Source of the DNA: an uncultured Croceitalea sp.
Lineage (GTDB): Bacteria > Bacteroidota > Bacteroidia > Flavobacteriales > Flavobacteriaceae
Direction of reading: 5' to 3'
Assembly (NCBI GenBank): GCA_937959125.1
Contig: CALGQU010000192.1
Location: 1 to 47,536, forward strand
Length of the DNA stretch: 47,536 bases
The position numbers and the translations under genes are program-made. Below the pieces are notes generated by a model. It saw nothing but the letters and a program-made list of their open reading frames with translations, made no database searches and had not been told where the DNA came from. Below are positions 24,291 through 30,374 of the stretch, piece by piece (positions within the stretch are counted from its first letter, which is position 1; every line of letters starts with the position of its first letter).

Positions 24291-25370
24291 TTATAATTCC
24301 GTAAGTCCAAACTCATTTAGGACCACCTCCCATTCTTGGGTCTCTATCAACTCTAAAATACGTTGGGAGATGTCCTGTTCCAGTTCCACGGCATTTTTTT
24401 TGATACCAAAGGCATAAAACTGTACATCAAATTTTAGAGGAAGTACATCCAGCATTGATAGGGAAGCATCCTTTTTAATACGATAACGCAAGATAGGTTC
24501 ATCATAAATAAAAGCATCCAGCTTATGTTCCTTTAATTCTTGCAGTCCGGGAACTACACCTGAGTATAATTCCACATCCTTAAAAAAATGCGCCTTAAGA
24601 AAATCCCCTGCTTCAGAACTTTTTACCGTCCCTACTTTTTTTGTTTTAAAGGATTGGAAATCATTTTGCCCGCTTTCCAATTGGTTCACGGTAAGGCTAG
24701 AGGCTATACTTGCCGTTAATCCGGACACAAATAGCAGCCCACTGAACATCAATCCAATAGCAGCCATTTTTCCCAATCGGGTCTTTGGGGCCTTGTCCCC
24801 GTACCCTACTGTAGAAAGGGTTACCATAGACCACCACATACCGTCCCAAACTCCCCTAAAACCGGGTCTAAAATCTTCCGGATTCCCTTTTCGTTCCGCC
24901 AACCAAGTCAAGGTCCCAAAAAAGAAGAGGATAACCAACAAGAGCAGAAAGCCCCTTAAAAAATTAATGTGTAAAAACGAGCCCAAGAACTGTCTTATCT
25001 TTTGTAATGAGGACTGTTGGGCAACGGCGATGGCCGAATGCGAAGCAAAGAAAGAATGCGTAAACTCCATGGACTTACTGCGCTCCCCGGTTATGGTCAA
25101 TGGATTGATACTAACGTCTATCTGCCCTCTTTTTAAGGAATCCAACATTTGTGAAAATTCCATAGGCACCAACTCATATTCCAATTCCAGGTCTTTTGCC
25201 ACCCGTCTCCACAGCCAGATATTAATGCCTTCCAACAATCCGTCTTCTTGAATTATAAATGGAGCTGCCGGGGTATACCCTACGCGCAAAGTATCCCTTG
25301 TTTCTTGGGCCTTTATTAAAAAACACCCTAAAAAAAGGAAATACACAACAATGGATAAATAAGGTTTCAT
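24291..25370 (-). CDS. GluR0-like ligand-gated potassium channel (SBP domain split by a pore module)
   Basis: 359 residues in the order signal peptide (1-21), first half of a periplasmic-binding-protein-3 domain (about 26-120), membrane helix (about 138-157), pore loop with the selectivity filter TVGYGD (187-192), second helix (about 203-227), and the second half of the binding domain (about 243-355). This is the layout of the Synechocystis glutamate receptor channel GluR0. Ligand-site landmarks are present: PLTITGER with Arg97, which would hold the alpha-carboxylate, and DAFIYDEP with Asp290, which would hold the amino group. An amino acid ligand and potassium permeation are therefore predicted. 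The gene is monocistronic and convergent with the ggt operon. Confidence 0.9.
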   Translation of the reverse strand: MKPYLSIVVYFLFLGCFLIKAQETRDTLRVGYTPAAPFIIQEDGLLEGINIWLWRRVAKDLELEYELVPMEFSQMLDSLKRGQIDVSINPLTITGERSKSMEFTHSFFASHSAIAVAQQSSLQKIRQFLGSFLHINFLRGFLLLLVILFFFGTLTWLAERKGNPEDFRPGFRGVWDGMWWSMVTLSTVGYGDKAPKTRLGKMAAIGLMFSGLLFVSGLTASIASSLTVNQLESGQNDFQSFKTKKVGTVKSSEAGDFLKAHFFKDVELYSGVVPGLQELKEHKLDAFIYDEPILRYRIKKDASLSMLDVLPLKFDVQFYAFGIKKNAVELEQDISQRILELIETQEWEVVLNEFGLTEL

Positions 25371-25465
25371 TGGTTGACTGGCTATGGTATAAATATAGCC
25401 CCTAATCCCGTAAAAAGAACTATCCTACACCTTTGGTAGTTTGGATCCATGGTGTGGTTACCTTT

Positions 25466-26230
25466 TTAATGGGTGTTATTAGTACCTACTTGACGTTTCA
25501 ATTCTTCCATGGAAGCTTGTAACTGTCGTAAAAGGCCCGTTTCTGTAGTAGCATCCACATTAAAGGTAAGTTTACTACTTACCTCCCAAATTTCCTGTAT
25601 TTGAAAGGGTTTAATATCGTAAGGCGGGTAGGTTTCGTTTAAGGAAACCAAAGTAATGTTATTGGAATTTGGTCGTCTGTCAATTTTTTTGACCATCACG
25701 GAATCCTGCAAGACAACCACGTACATCTTATTGGCACTTACGTGGTCAATATGTTCTATGGCCCGTGCCAACACCCACTCCCCTGCTTGCAGATTGGGCA
25801 ACATACTGTCCCCTTCCACCTGAAAACCCCTGTAGGTCGCGTTTCTAAACTCTGGGATCGGTAAGTCAAAGGCAGGTAATTGTTGGTACCAACTGGTATC
25901 CGCAATATTCTGTGGATAGCCTGCAGCGGCTTTCGCGTTCACAAGGACCATATTATCCTGCTCCGCACTATCAACAGTGACCACTTTTGGGATAACATGG
26001 GTATGGGAAGGTTCCAAATGTTTGGCCTCATTTTCCTCAAACAACCAAATGGGGTTTATTTTAAACTGCCGTAACAATTCCATAACCACTTTACCGGAAA
26101 GTTTGGTACGCCCCCGTTCGATATCCGCAGTGGTATTGGAAATGCCCAAAAGTTTGGCGAATTCCGCTTGGGTGTAGCCCAAATCCCTGCGTACTTCTAT
26201 AAATCGTTTTAAGGTCAATTCATTTTCCAT
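25466..26230 (-). CDS. XRE-type repressor with S24 (LexA/cI) self-cleavage domain
   Basis: 254 residues from the ATG at 26230; an earlier ATG at 26284 would place 18 codons over two operator-like dyads and adds no conserved residues, so 26230 is preferred. Residues about 5-60 form an HTH_3 domain (RRDLGYTQAEFAKLLGISNT). The C-terminal domain has the Ser-Lys dyad of LexA: Ser142 in VEGDSM and Lys181 in SVMVKK. An Ala103-Gly104 pair in AKAAAGY is a possible cleavage site. It should repress the divergent radical SAM gene and itself, and release on a damage or stress signal. Its -7 box at 26234-26241 would give a nearly leaderless message. Confidence 0.88.
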   Translation of the reverse strand: MENELTLKRFIEVRRDLGYTQAEFAKLLGISNTTADIERGRTKLSGKVVMELLRQFKINPIWLFEENEAKHLEPSHTHVIPKVVTVDSAEQDNMVLVNAKAAAGYPQNIADTSWYQQLPAFDLPIPEFRNATYRGFQVEGDSMLPNLQAGEWVLARAIEHIDHVSANKMYVVVLQDSVMVKKIDRRPNSNNITLVSLNETYPPYDIKPFQIQEIWEVSSKLTFNVDATTETGLLRQLQASMEELKRQVGTNNTH

Positions 26231-26233
26231 ACT

Positions 26234-26241
26234 CAAAGATA
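26234..26241 (-). promoter_or_regulatory. -7 box of the S24 repressor gene
   Basis: On the minus strand this reads TATCTTTG, an exact TAnnTTTG match. It ends 3 bp before the ATG at 26230, so the mRNA would start at or just ahead of the start codon (leaderless). Operator dyad A (26248-26262) sits just upstream, between the -7 and -33 positions. Confidence 0.5.
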
Positions 26242-26247
26242 CACTAT

Positions 26248-26262
26248 TTGGATTATTTCCAA
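26248..26262. promoter_or_regulatory. Operator-like dyad A
   Basis: TTGGATTATTTCCAA: 5-bp inverted arms TTGGA/TCCAA around 5 bp; the symmetry extends one base further on each side. It is one of four related dyads in the divergent region. Its position just upstream of the repressor gene's -7 box suggests autoregulation. Confidence 0.6.
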
Positions 26263-26269
26263 AATTTTT

Positions 26270-26284
26270 ATGGATAATTTCCAT
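26270..26284. promoter_or_regulatory. Operator-like dyad B
   Basis: ATGGATAATTTCCAT: arms ATGGA/TCCAT around 5 bp. Its centre is 22 bp from dyad A and 18 bp from dyad C, about two helical turns in each case. Confidence 0.6.
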
Positions 26285-26287
26285 TTA

Positions 26288-26302
26288 ATGGAATAATTCC
26301 AT
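26288..26302. promoter_or_regulatory. Operator-like dyad C
   Basis: ATGGAATAATTCCAT is a perfect palindrome of 7+1+7. It abuts the -7 box of the radical SAM gene (26302-26309) and covers the space where the polymerase would contact the upstream promoter. Confidence 0.7.
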
Positions 26303-26309
26303 ATTTTTG
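26302..26309 (+). promoter_or_regulatory. -7 box of the radical SAM gene
   Basis: TATTTTTG is an exact TAnnTTTG match 18 bp ahead of the ATG at 26328. It lies exactly between dyads C and D. Confidence 0.55.
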
Positions 26310-26310
26310 G

Positions 26311-26325
26311 TTGGAATAATTCCTA
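26311..26325. promoter_or_regulatory. Operator-like dyad D
   Basis: TTGGAATAATTCCTA shares the core GGAATAATTCC with dyad C. It covers the predicted transcription start and ends 2 bp before the ATG of the radical SAM gene, a classic repression position. Confidence 0.65.
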
Positions 26326-26327
26326 TC

Positions 26328-27593
26328 ATGAATTTTGAACGCATCAAAGAAAAGTTGAATATCCTAGCGGACGCCGCCAAATATGACGTCTCCTGTTCCA
26401 GTAGTGGCAGCAAGCGCACCAATACCAACAAGGGTTTGGGAGATAGCTCTGGAATGGGAATTTGTCATAGTTATACGGAGGATGGCCGTTGCGTGTCCCT
26501 TTTAAAGATTTTATTGACCAACCATTGCATTTTTGATTGTGCGTATTGCGTAACCCGCAAGAGCAATGACGTTCAACGTGCTGCTTTTAAGATCCAAGAG
26601 GTGGTGGATTTGACCATCAACTTTTATAGACGTAATTATATTGAAGGCTTGTTTTTGAGTTCCGGCATTTTTAAAAGCCCGGATCATACCATGGAGCGTT
26701 TGATTGCCGTGGCCAAAAAATTACGGGAAGAAGAAAATTTTAATGGATATATCCATTTAAAATCGATTCCCGGTTGTAGTGATGAATTGATGTATGAGGC
26801 CGGATTGTATGCCGACCGCTTGTCGGTCAACATAGAAGTCCCCACCGTATCCGGTCTTAAATTATTGGCCCCCGATAAAAAGCACGAAGATTTTACCAAA
26901 CCCATGCTTAAGGTCAAGAATGAATTGCTGCGCTATAAAAATGAGCGTAAACTGATCAAAAGCACGCCAAAGTATGCCCCGGCCGGGCAGAGTACCCAAA
27001 TGATCATTGGCGCAACAGGGGAAAGCGATAAGGATATTATGTATTCCGCTACCCACTACTATAAAAACTATAATATGAAACGGGTATACTATTCCGGTTA
27101 TGTGCCGGTAGCGGAAGATAGTCGCTTACCCTCCATGGACACCCAAGTCCCCATGTTGCGGGAAAATAGACTGTACCAAACCGATTGGCTTTTACGATTT
27201 TATGGTTTTGCGGTCAATGAAATCATAAATGACGAACACCCAAATTTAGCTATGGACGTAGACCCCAAACTCTCTTGGGCACTTCGTAATATGAAACATT
27301 TTCCGGTTGATGTCAACAAAGCTGATAAACGAATGTTGGCCAGAATTCCTGGTATAGGGATGCGTTCCGTCCATAAAGTTATCCATGCTAGAAAATTTAG
27401 AAAATTGAACTGGGAGCACCTTAAGAAAATTGGGGTGGCCCTTAACCGTGCCAAATACTTTATAGTCTGCGATTCCAGGGATTGGGAGCGTAAAGATTTG
27501 GATGTAGGGAAGATTAAAGGAATGATTTTACAAAACTCCTCTGGAAAGTTTAGGAAACAGCATAGTACGCAACTGGCTTTGTTTGCCAACTAA
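26328..27593 (+). CDS. Putative DNA modification/repair radical SAM protein (TIGR03916 type)
   Basis: 421 residues from the ATG at 26328; an upstream in-frame start (26307) would lie within operator DNA. The radical SAM cluster motif is C67-I-F-D-C71-A-Y-C74, spaced C-x3-C-x2-C. The N-terminus (KYDVSCSSSGSKR, CHSYTEDGRCVSLLKIL) and the mid-section NIEVPTVSGLKLLAPDK match the family annotated as a DNA repair-linked radical SAM protein. Near the C-terminus, LARIPGIGMRSVHKV is a helix-hairpin-helix, a DNA-binding element. The reaction is unknown. In many bacteria the family sits beside a DUF4130/uracil-DNA-glycosylase protein; here DUF4130 follows after a small ORF. Confidence 0.9.
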   Translation: MNFERIKEKLNILADAAKYDVSCSSSGSKRTNTNKGLGDSSGMGICHSYTEDGRCVSLLKILLTNHCIFDCAYCVTRKSNDVQRAAFKIQEVVDLTINFYRRNYIEGLFLSSGIFKSPDHTMERLIAVAKKLREEENFNGYIHLKSIPGCSDELMYEAGLYADRLSVNIEVPTVSGLKLLAPDKKHEDFTKPMLKVKNELLRYKNERKLIKSTPKYAPAGQSTQMIIGATGESDKDIMYSATHYYKNYNMKRVYYSGYVPVAEDSRLPSMDTQVPMLRENRLYQTDWLLRFYGFAVNEIINDEHPNLAMDVDPKLSWALRNMKHFPVDVNKADKRMLARIPGIGMRSVHKVIHARKFRKLNWEHLKKIGVALNRAKYFIVCDSRDWERKDLDVGKIKGMILQNSSGKFRKQHSTQLALFAN

Positions 27594-27773
27594 ATGCCCG
27601 AAGGAAGGAATACGAAACTAAAACAGAATATTATGGAAGCAGTAATGAAAAAATCAAATTATTTAGAGCGGAAACGGCAGCTTGTTTTAAGTATGGGATA
27701 TGATTTTGTACGCTTTAAAAGCCAGGTGCGTAAATCGCTTGTCCTCATCAAAAAACGATTACAAAACAGCTAG
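27594..27773 (+). CDS. Small basic protein, 59 residues, unknown
   Basis: An ATG directly after the TAA of the radical SAM gene (TAAATG) opens a 59-codon frame ending TAG at 27771-27773. The product is rich in Lys and Arg (LERKRQLVL, KSQVRKSLVLIKKRLQ) with an amphipathic helical look and no signal peptide. Internal ATGs at codons 14 and 18 are alternative starts. The direct coupling to the upstream gene and the lack of other coding in this stretch favour a real gene. I recognise no family. A role with the radical SAM or DUF4130 protein on DNA would be inference. Confidence 0.5.
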   Translation: MPEGRNTKLKQNIMEAVMKKSNYLERKRQLVLSMGYDFVRFKSQVRKSLVLIKKRLQNS

Positions 27774-27785
27774 GGATACATACTG

Positions 27786-27798
27786 TGGTATAATACCA
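27786..27798. promoter_or_regulatory. Operator-like dyad E ahead of the DUF4130 gene
   Basis: TGGTATAATACCA is a perfect 6+1+6 palindrome. It differs from the core of dyad C, TGGAATAATTCCA, only by a symmetric A/T swap at one position in each arm. It lies 75 bp before the DUF4130 start, so the repressor could also control a second internal promoter, though no TAnnTTTG box is visible nearby. Confidence 0.4.
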
Positions 27799-27872
27799 AT
27801 GGCATGGACATGATAATGGGAGTCACATCCTTTTAAACGTTTTAAAAAGAGATACTAGTAAAAGACAACACA

Positions 27873-28649
27873 ATGAAAAATTCAAAAACATTAATCTATG
27901 ACGGAAGTTTTAATGGCTTTCTGACCGCTGTTTTTATCGCTTTTGAAGAAAAAGTAAAGGTGGCGGATATCCAAAAAAACGGACAAACCCAAAACGGACT
28001 TTTTTCGGAAACCGAGACCATCTTCACCAATGTGGTAAAGGCCAAGCGGGTATGGAACGGTGTTAGAGCAAAAAGCTATAATGCCATTGGTACTATTTAT
28101 TTTGCCTTTTTAAGTGAGACGGATGGTATTGAACGTCTCCTTTTTTCCTATATCCAAAAATTAATGGTATCAAAAGAAAATAAACAAGTGGATTTCTCTG
28201 ATGATACCGTTTTATATATTTCGCAACTGGCAAGAAAAGTAGGCAGGGAAAAACACCGTATGGAAGCGTTCGTACGTTTCCAATTGACTAAGGATAACAT
28301 CTACTTTGCCAATATTGAGCCGGACTTTGATGTGTTGCCTTTAATTTCCAAACATTTTAGAAACCGTTATGCCGACCAACAATGGTTGATTTATGACGTA
28401 AAACGAGGTTATGGCATTTTCTACAATTTGGAACGGGTGGAATTGGTTTCCTTAAACCTATCCGAAATCCACCACAATAGAACCAAAAAAAGTGCTGCTT
28501 TTACTACCAATGAGTACGATTATCAAGATTTATGGAACAACTATTTTAAGAGCACCAATATCAAATCCCGTATCAATAGAAAACTGCATACCCAACATGT
28601 GCCCAAACGCTATTGGAAATATCTTTCCGAGAAGAAAGAGGCAGTATAA
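27873..28649 (+). CDS. DUF4130 (TIGR03915) DNA metabolism protein
   Basis: 258 residues. The N-terminus KTLIYDGSFNGFLTAVF is the hallmark of the DUF4130 family, followed by RVWNGVRAK, the central REKHRMEAFVRFQ and the C-terminal YWKYLSEKK. In many bacteria this domain is fused to a uracil-DNA glycosylase-like domain (UdgX type) and sits beside the radical SAM gene. Here the protein is DUF4130 only and ends without the glycosylase. Its activity is unknown. It lies 99 bp after the small ORF and 279 bp after the radical SAM gene in the same direction, and probably works with them. Confidence 0.87.
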   Translation: MKNSKTLIYDGSFNGFLTAVFIAFEEKVKVADIQKNGQTQNGLFSETETIFTNVVKAKRVWNGVRAKSYNAIGTIYFAFLSETDGIERLLFSYIQKLMVSKENKQVDFSDDTVLYISQLARKVGREKHRMEAFVRFQLTKDNIYFANIEPDFDVLPLISKHFRNRYADQQWLIYDVKRGYGIFYNLERVELVSLNLSEIHHNRTKKSAAFTTNEYDYQDLWNNYFKSTNIKSRINRKLHTQHVPKRYWKYLSEKKEAV

Positions 28650-28778
28650 GGTGTTGAAGTCCCTTTTGGATAAATGAACAGATGTATTGGATTTTGGTTA
28701 AGCCCATTATTAAGCGGGTAACATAGTTTTCCTTAGCTTTAACCAACATTTCCAAGTTTTTTGGGATAATACGTAGTA

Positions 28779-29633
28779 ATGAAAAAACAAACCATTATTT
28801 ATAGTCTTCTATTTTTAGGAACAGGTCTGCTGACCGTGCTCCTTTTCACCAGTTTGAGAACTCCTAAGAATACTGTGCCAAATACTAACTTTACCAAACT
28901 AGTCTGGTCCGATGAATTTAACGGGGAAGGCCCAATTGATCCAGAAAAGTGGTTCCTTCAGACACAGTTGCCACCAGGCGGTAGTTGGTGGGGCGGAATT
29001 ATACAGCATTACACTGATAGGGAGGAAAACACCTTTGTTAAAGATGGACATCTCAACTTGGTTGCCAAAAAAGAAACGTTTAAGGACCAAGGTGTTACCA
29101 AACACTATACAGCGGCTAGGTTAAACTCCAAATTCGCATTCACCCATGGTAAAATAGAGGTTAGGGCAAAGATGCCCAAAGGTATTGGCACTTGGCCTGC
29201 TATTTGGATGCTGAATACCAATATTGATGAAGACGGGGCCTATTGGGACAACAAAGGTTTTGGAACGGTAAAGTGGCCTGCATGCGGCGAAATTGATATT
29301 CTGGAGCATTGGGGTAAAAATCAGGACTATATTTCAAGTGCCGTTCATACCGCTTCTAGCTATGGAGGTCAGGTGGCCAATGTTGGGGGCAGAACCATTG
29401 CAAACGTATCCGAAGACTTTCATACCTATTCTTTGGAATGGACTGCTGAAAAAATGACGTTTAACGTAGACGGTATCAAACATTACGAGTATAACCCTAC
29501 CGTAAAGAATACAAAAACTTGGCCCTTTGATTCCGATTATTACTTTATTTTAAACATCGCCATAGAACCGGATATCGACCCTGATTTTACGGAGAGTGCT
29601 ATGGTAGTAGACTATATAAGGGTGTATCAGTAA
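28779..29633 (+). CDS. Family 16 glycoside hydrolase (laminarinase / endo-beta-1,3-glucanase type)
   Basis: 284 residues. An N-terminal membrane segment or uncleaved signal (about 6-25) is followed by a single GH16 domain. The catalytic signature is E171-I-D173-I-L-E176 within CGEIDILEHWG, with nucleophile Glu171 and acid/base Glu176. Substrate-cleft signs are GTWPAIWML and a conserved WPFDSDYYFILNIAI near the end. It likely hydrolyses beta-1,3-glucans such as laminarin, a main algal storage glucan, at the outside of the cell. No SusC/SusD pair is adjacent, so it is not in a polysaccharide utilisation locus here. Other GH16 specificities (for example mixed-linkage glucan) are possible. Confidence 0.92.
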   Translation: MKKQTIIYSLLFLGTGLLTVLLFTSLRTPKNTVPNTNFTKLVWSDEFNGEGPIDPEKWFLQTQLPPGGSWWGGIIQHYTDREENTFVKDGHLNLVAKKETFKDQGVTKHYTAARLNSKFAFTHGKIEVRAKMPKGIGTWPAIWMLNTNIDEDGAYWDNKGFGTVKWPACGEIDILEHWGKNQDYISSAVHTASSYGGQVANVGGRTIANVSEDFHTYSLEWTAEKMTFNVDGIKHYEYNPTVKNTKTWPFDSDYYFILNIAIEPDIDPDFTESAMVVDYIRVYQ

Positions 29634-29652
29634 ACATATGAATGTTTGGGAT

Positions 29653-30180
29653 TTAACCCTTCCCCCGTTCCCCTACAAAATGGTCGCTCTTTGCCTTAAA
29701 CAACACGTTAAAACTGGTGAACGAACCATAAATACGGGTAATATACTGTTGTAGGTCCACCTTTTCTTGATCGTCCAAGTTCTTACTACTATTTATTTTC
29801 TGTTCCATGACACGTATACGATCCCGTACCATGACAATCTTATGGAAAAAGGTGTCAATGGGCATTTCCTTGTTGGCGGTGGTATCCCCGGGTTCCAAAA
29901 CCAGTTTTCCACCTTTCCATTTATCCGCCAGGGCAACTTTTTCATGGGTATCACTCCATTTTTCCAAAATCTTGACCAACGAACTTTCCACATCAAAAAA
30001 GCTGACGGAATCTACATCATCATGTAAGGCCTCAATGACGTCAAAATCAGAATCCAAGTCAATCGTTTCCAAACCGTGCTCTAAAAAAGTAACCCAATAG
30101 TGTTTGGAGGACACGTTGGTAACCACCCCTTTTCCATATTCTAAATGATCTATTCTTGAGCCTATACCCAGTAACTTCAT
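29653..30180 (-). CDS. Conserved Bacteroidota protein with Tudor/SH3-like N-terminus, unknown
   Basis: 175 residues with no signal peptide. The first 50 residues, GSRIDHLEYGKGVVTNVSSKHYWVTF and so on (seen as the pattern G-x-x-V/I-D-H-x-x-Y/F-G-x-G-V-V), resemble the small SH3/Tudor-like 'H-x-x-F/Y-G-x-G-x-V' unit at the C-terminus of UvrD and in CarD-like proteins. The rest is charged and mostly helical (MVRDRIRVMEQKINS). It is divergent from uvrA, with starts 194 bp apart. A nucleic-acid or polymerase-binding role would fit the fold and the neighbour but is inference. Confidence 0.7.
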   Translation of the reverse strand: MKLLGIGSRIDHLEYGKGVVTNVSSKHYWVTFLEHGLETIDLDSDFDVIEALHDDVDSVSFFDVESSLVKILEKWSDTHEKVALADKWKGGKLVLEPGDTTANKEMPIDTFFHKIVMVRDRIRVMEQKINSSKNLDDQEKVDLQQYITRIYGSFTSFNVLFKAKSDHFVGERGKG

Positions 30181-30237
30181 AATAATAAATTCATATTAGG
30201 TAGAACAATGTCCATACCCCAAATTAATAGCTTCATA

Positions 30238-30272
30238 CAAAAGCCGTGATTACCAGCAAGCAATGGCTTTTG
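30238..30272. other. Hairpin in the uvrA upstream region
   Basis: CAAAAGCC (30238-30245) and GGCTTTTG (30265-30272) form a perfect 8-bp inverted repeat around a 19-base loop, followed by a pyrimidine-rich stretch. It lies between the divergent starts of the Tudor-like gene and uvrA. It may be a regulatory site or a weak terminator. Confidence 0.35.
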
Positions 30273-30374
30273 GTTTTCTTATGATATTTCAAAAATACAA
30301 TAGCAATTAACAAAAATGCAACTGTATCGACCTTCATTTTTACGGGTCAATTGCGTATTTTAGCAGCTTGTGCT

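Noticed and set aside
26231-26284. 18-codon N-terminal extension of the S24 repressor
   Set aside because: It covers operator dyads A and B and the -7 box, and the HTH domain begins properly from the ATG at 26230.
27832-27850. AT-rich near-palindrome TTTTAAACGTTTTAAAA as an operator
   Set aside because: Symmetry is broken by an offset and it consists almost only of A/T runs; chance is likely.
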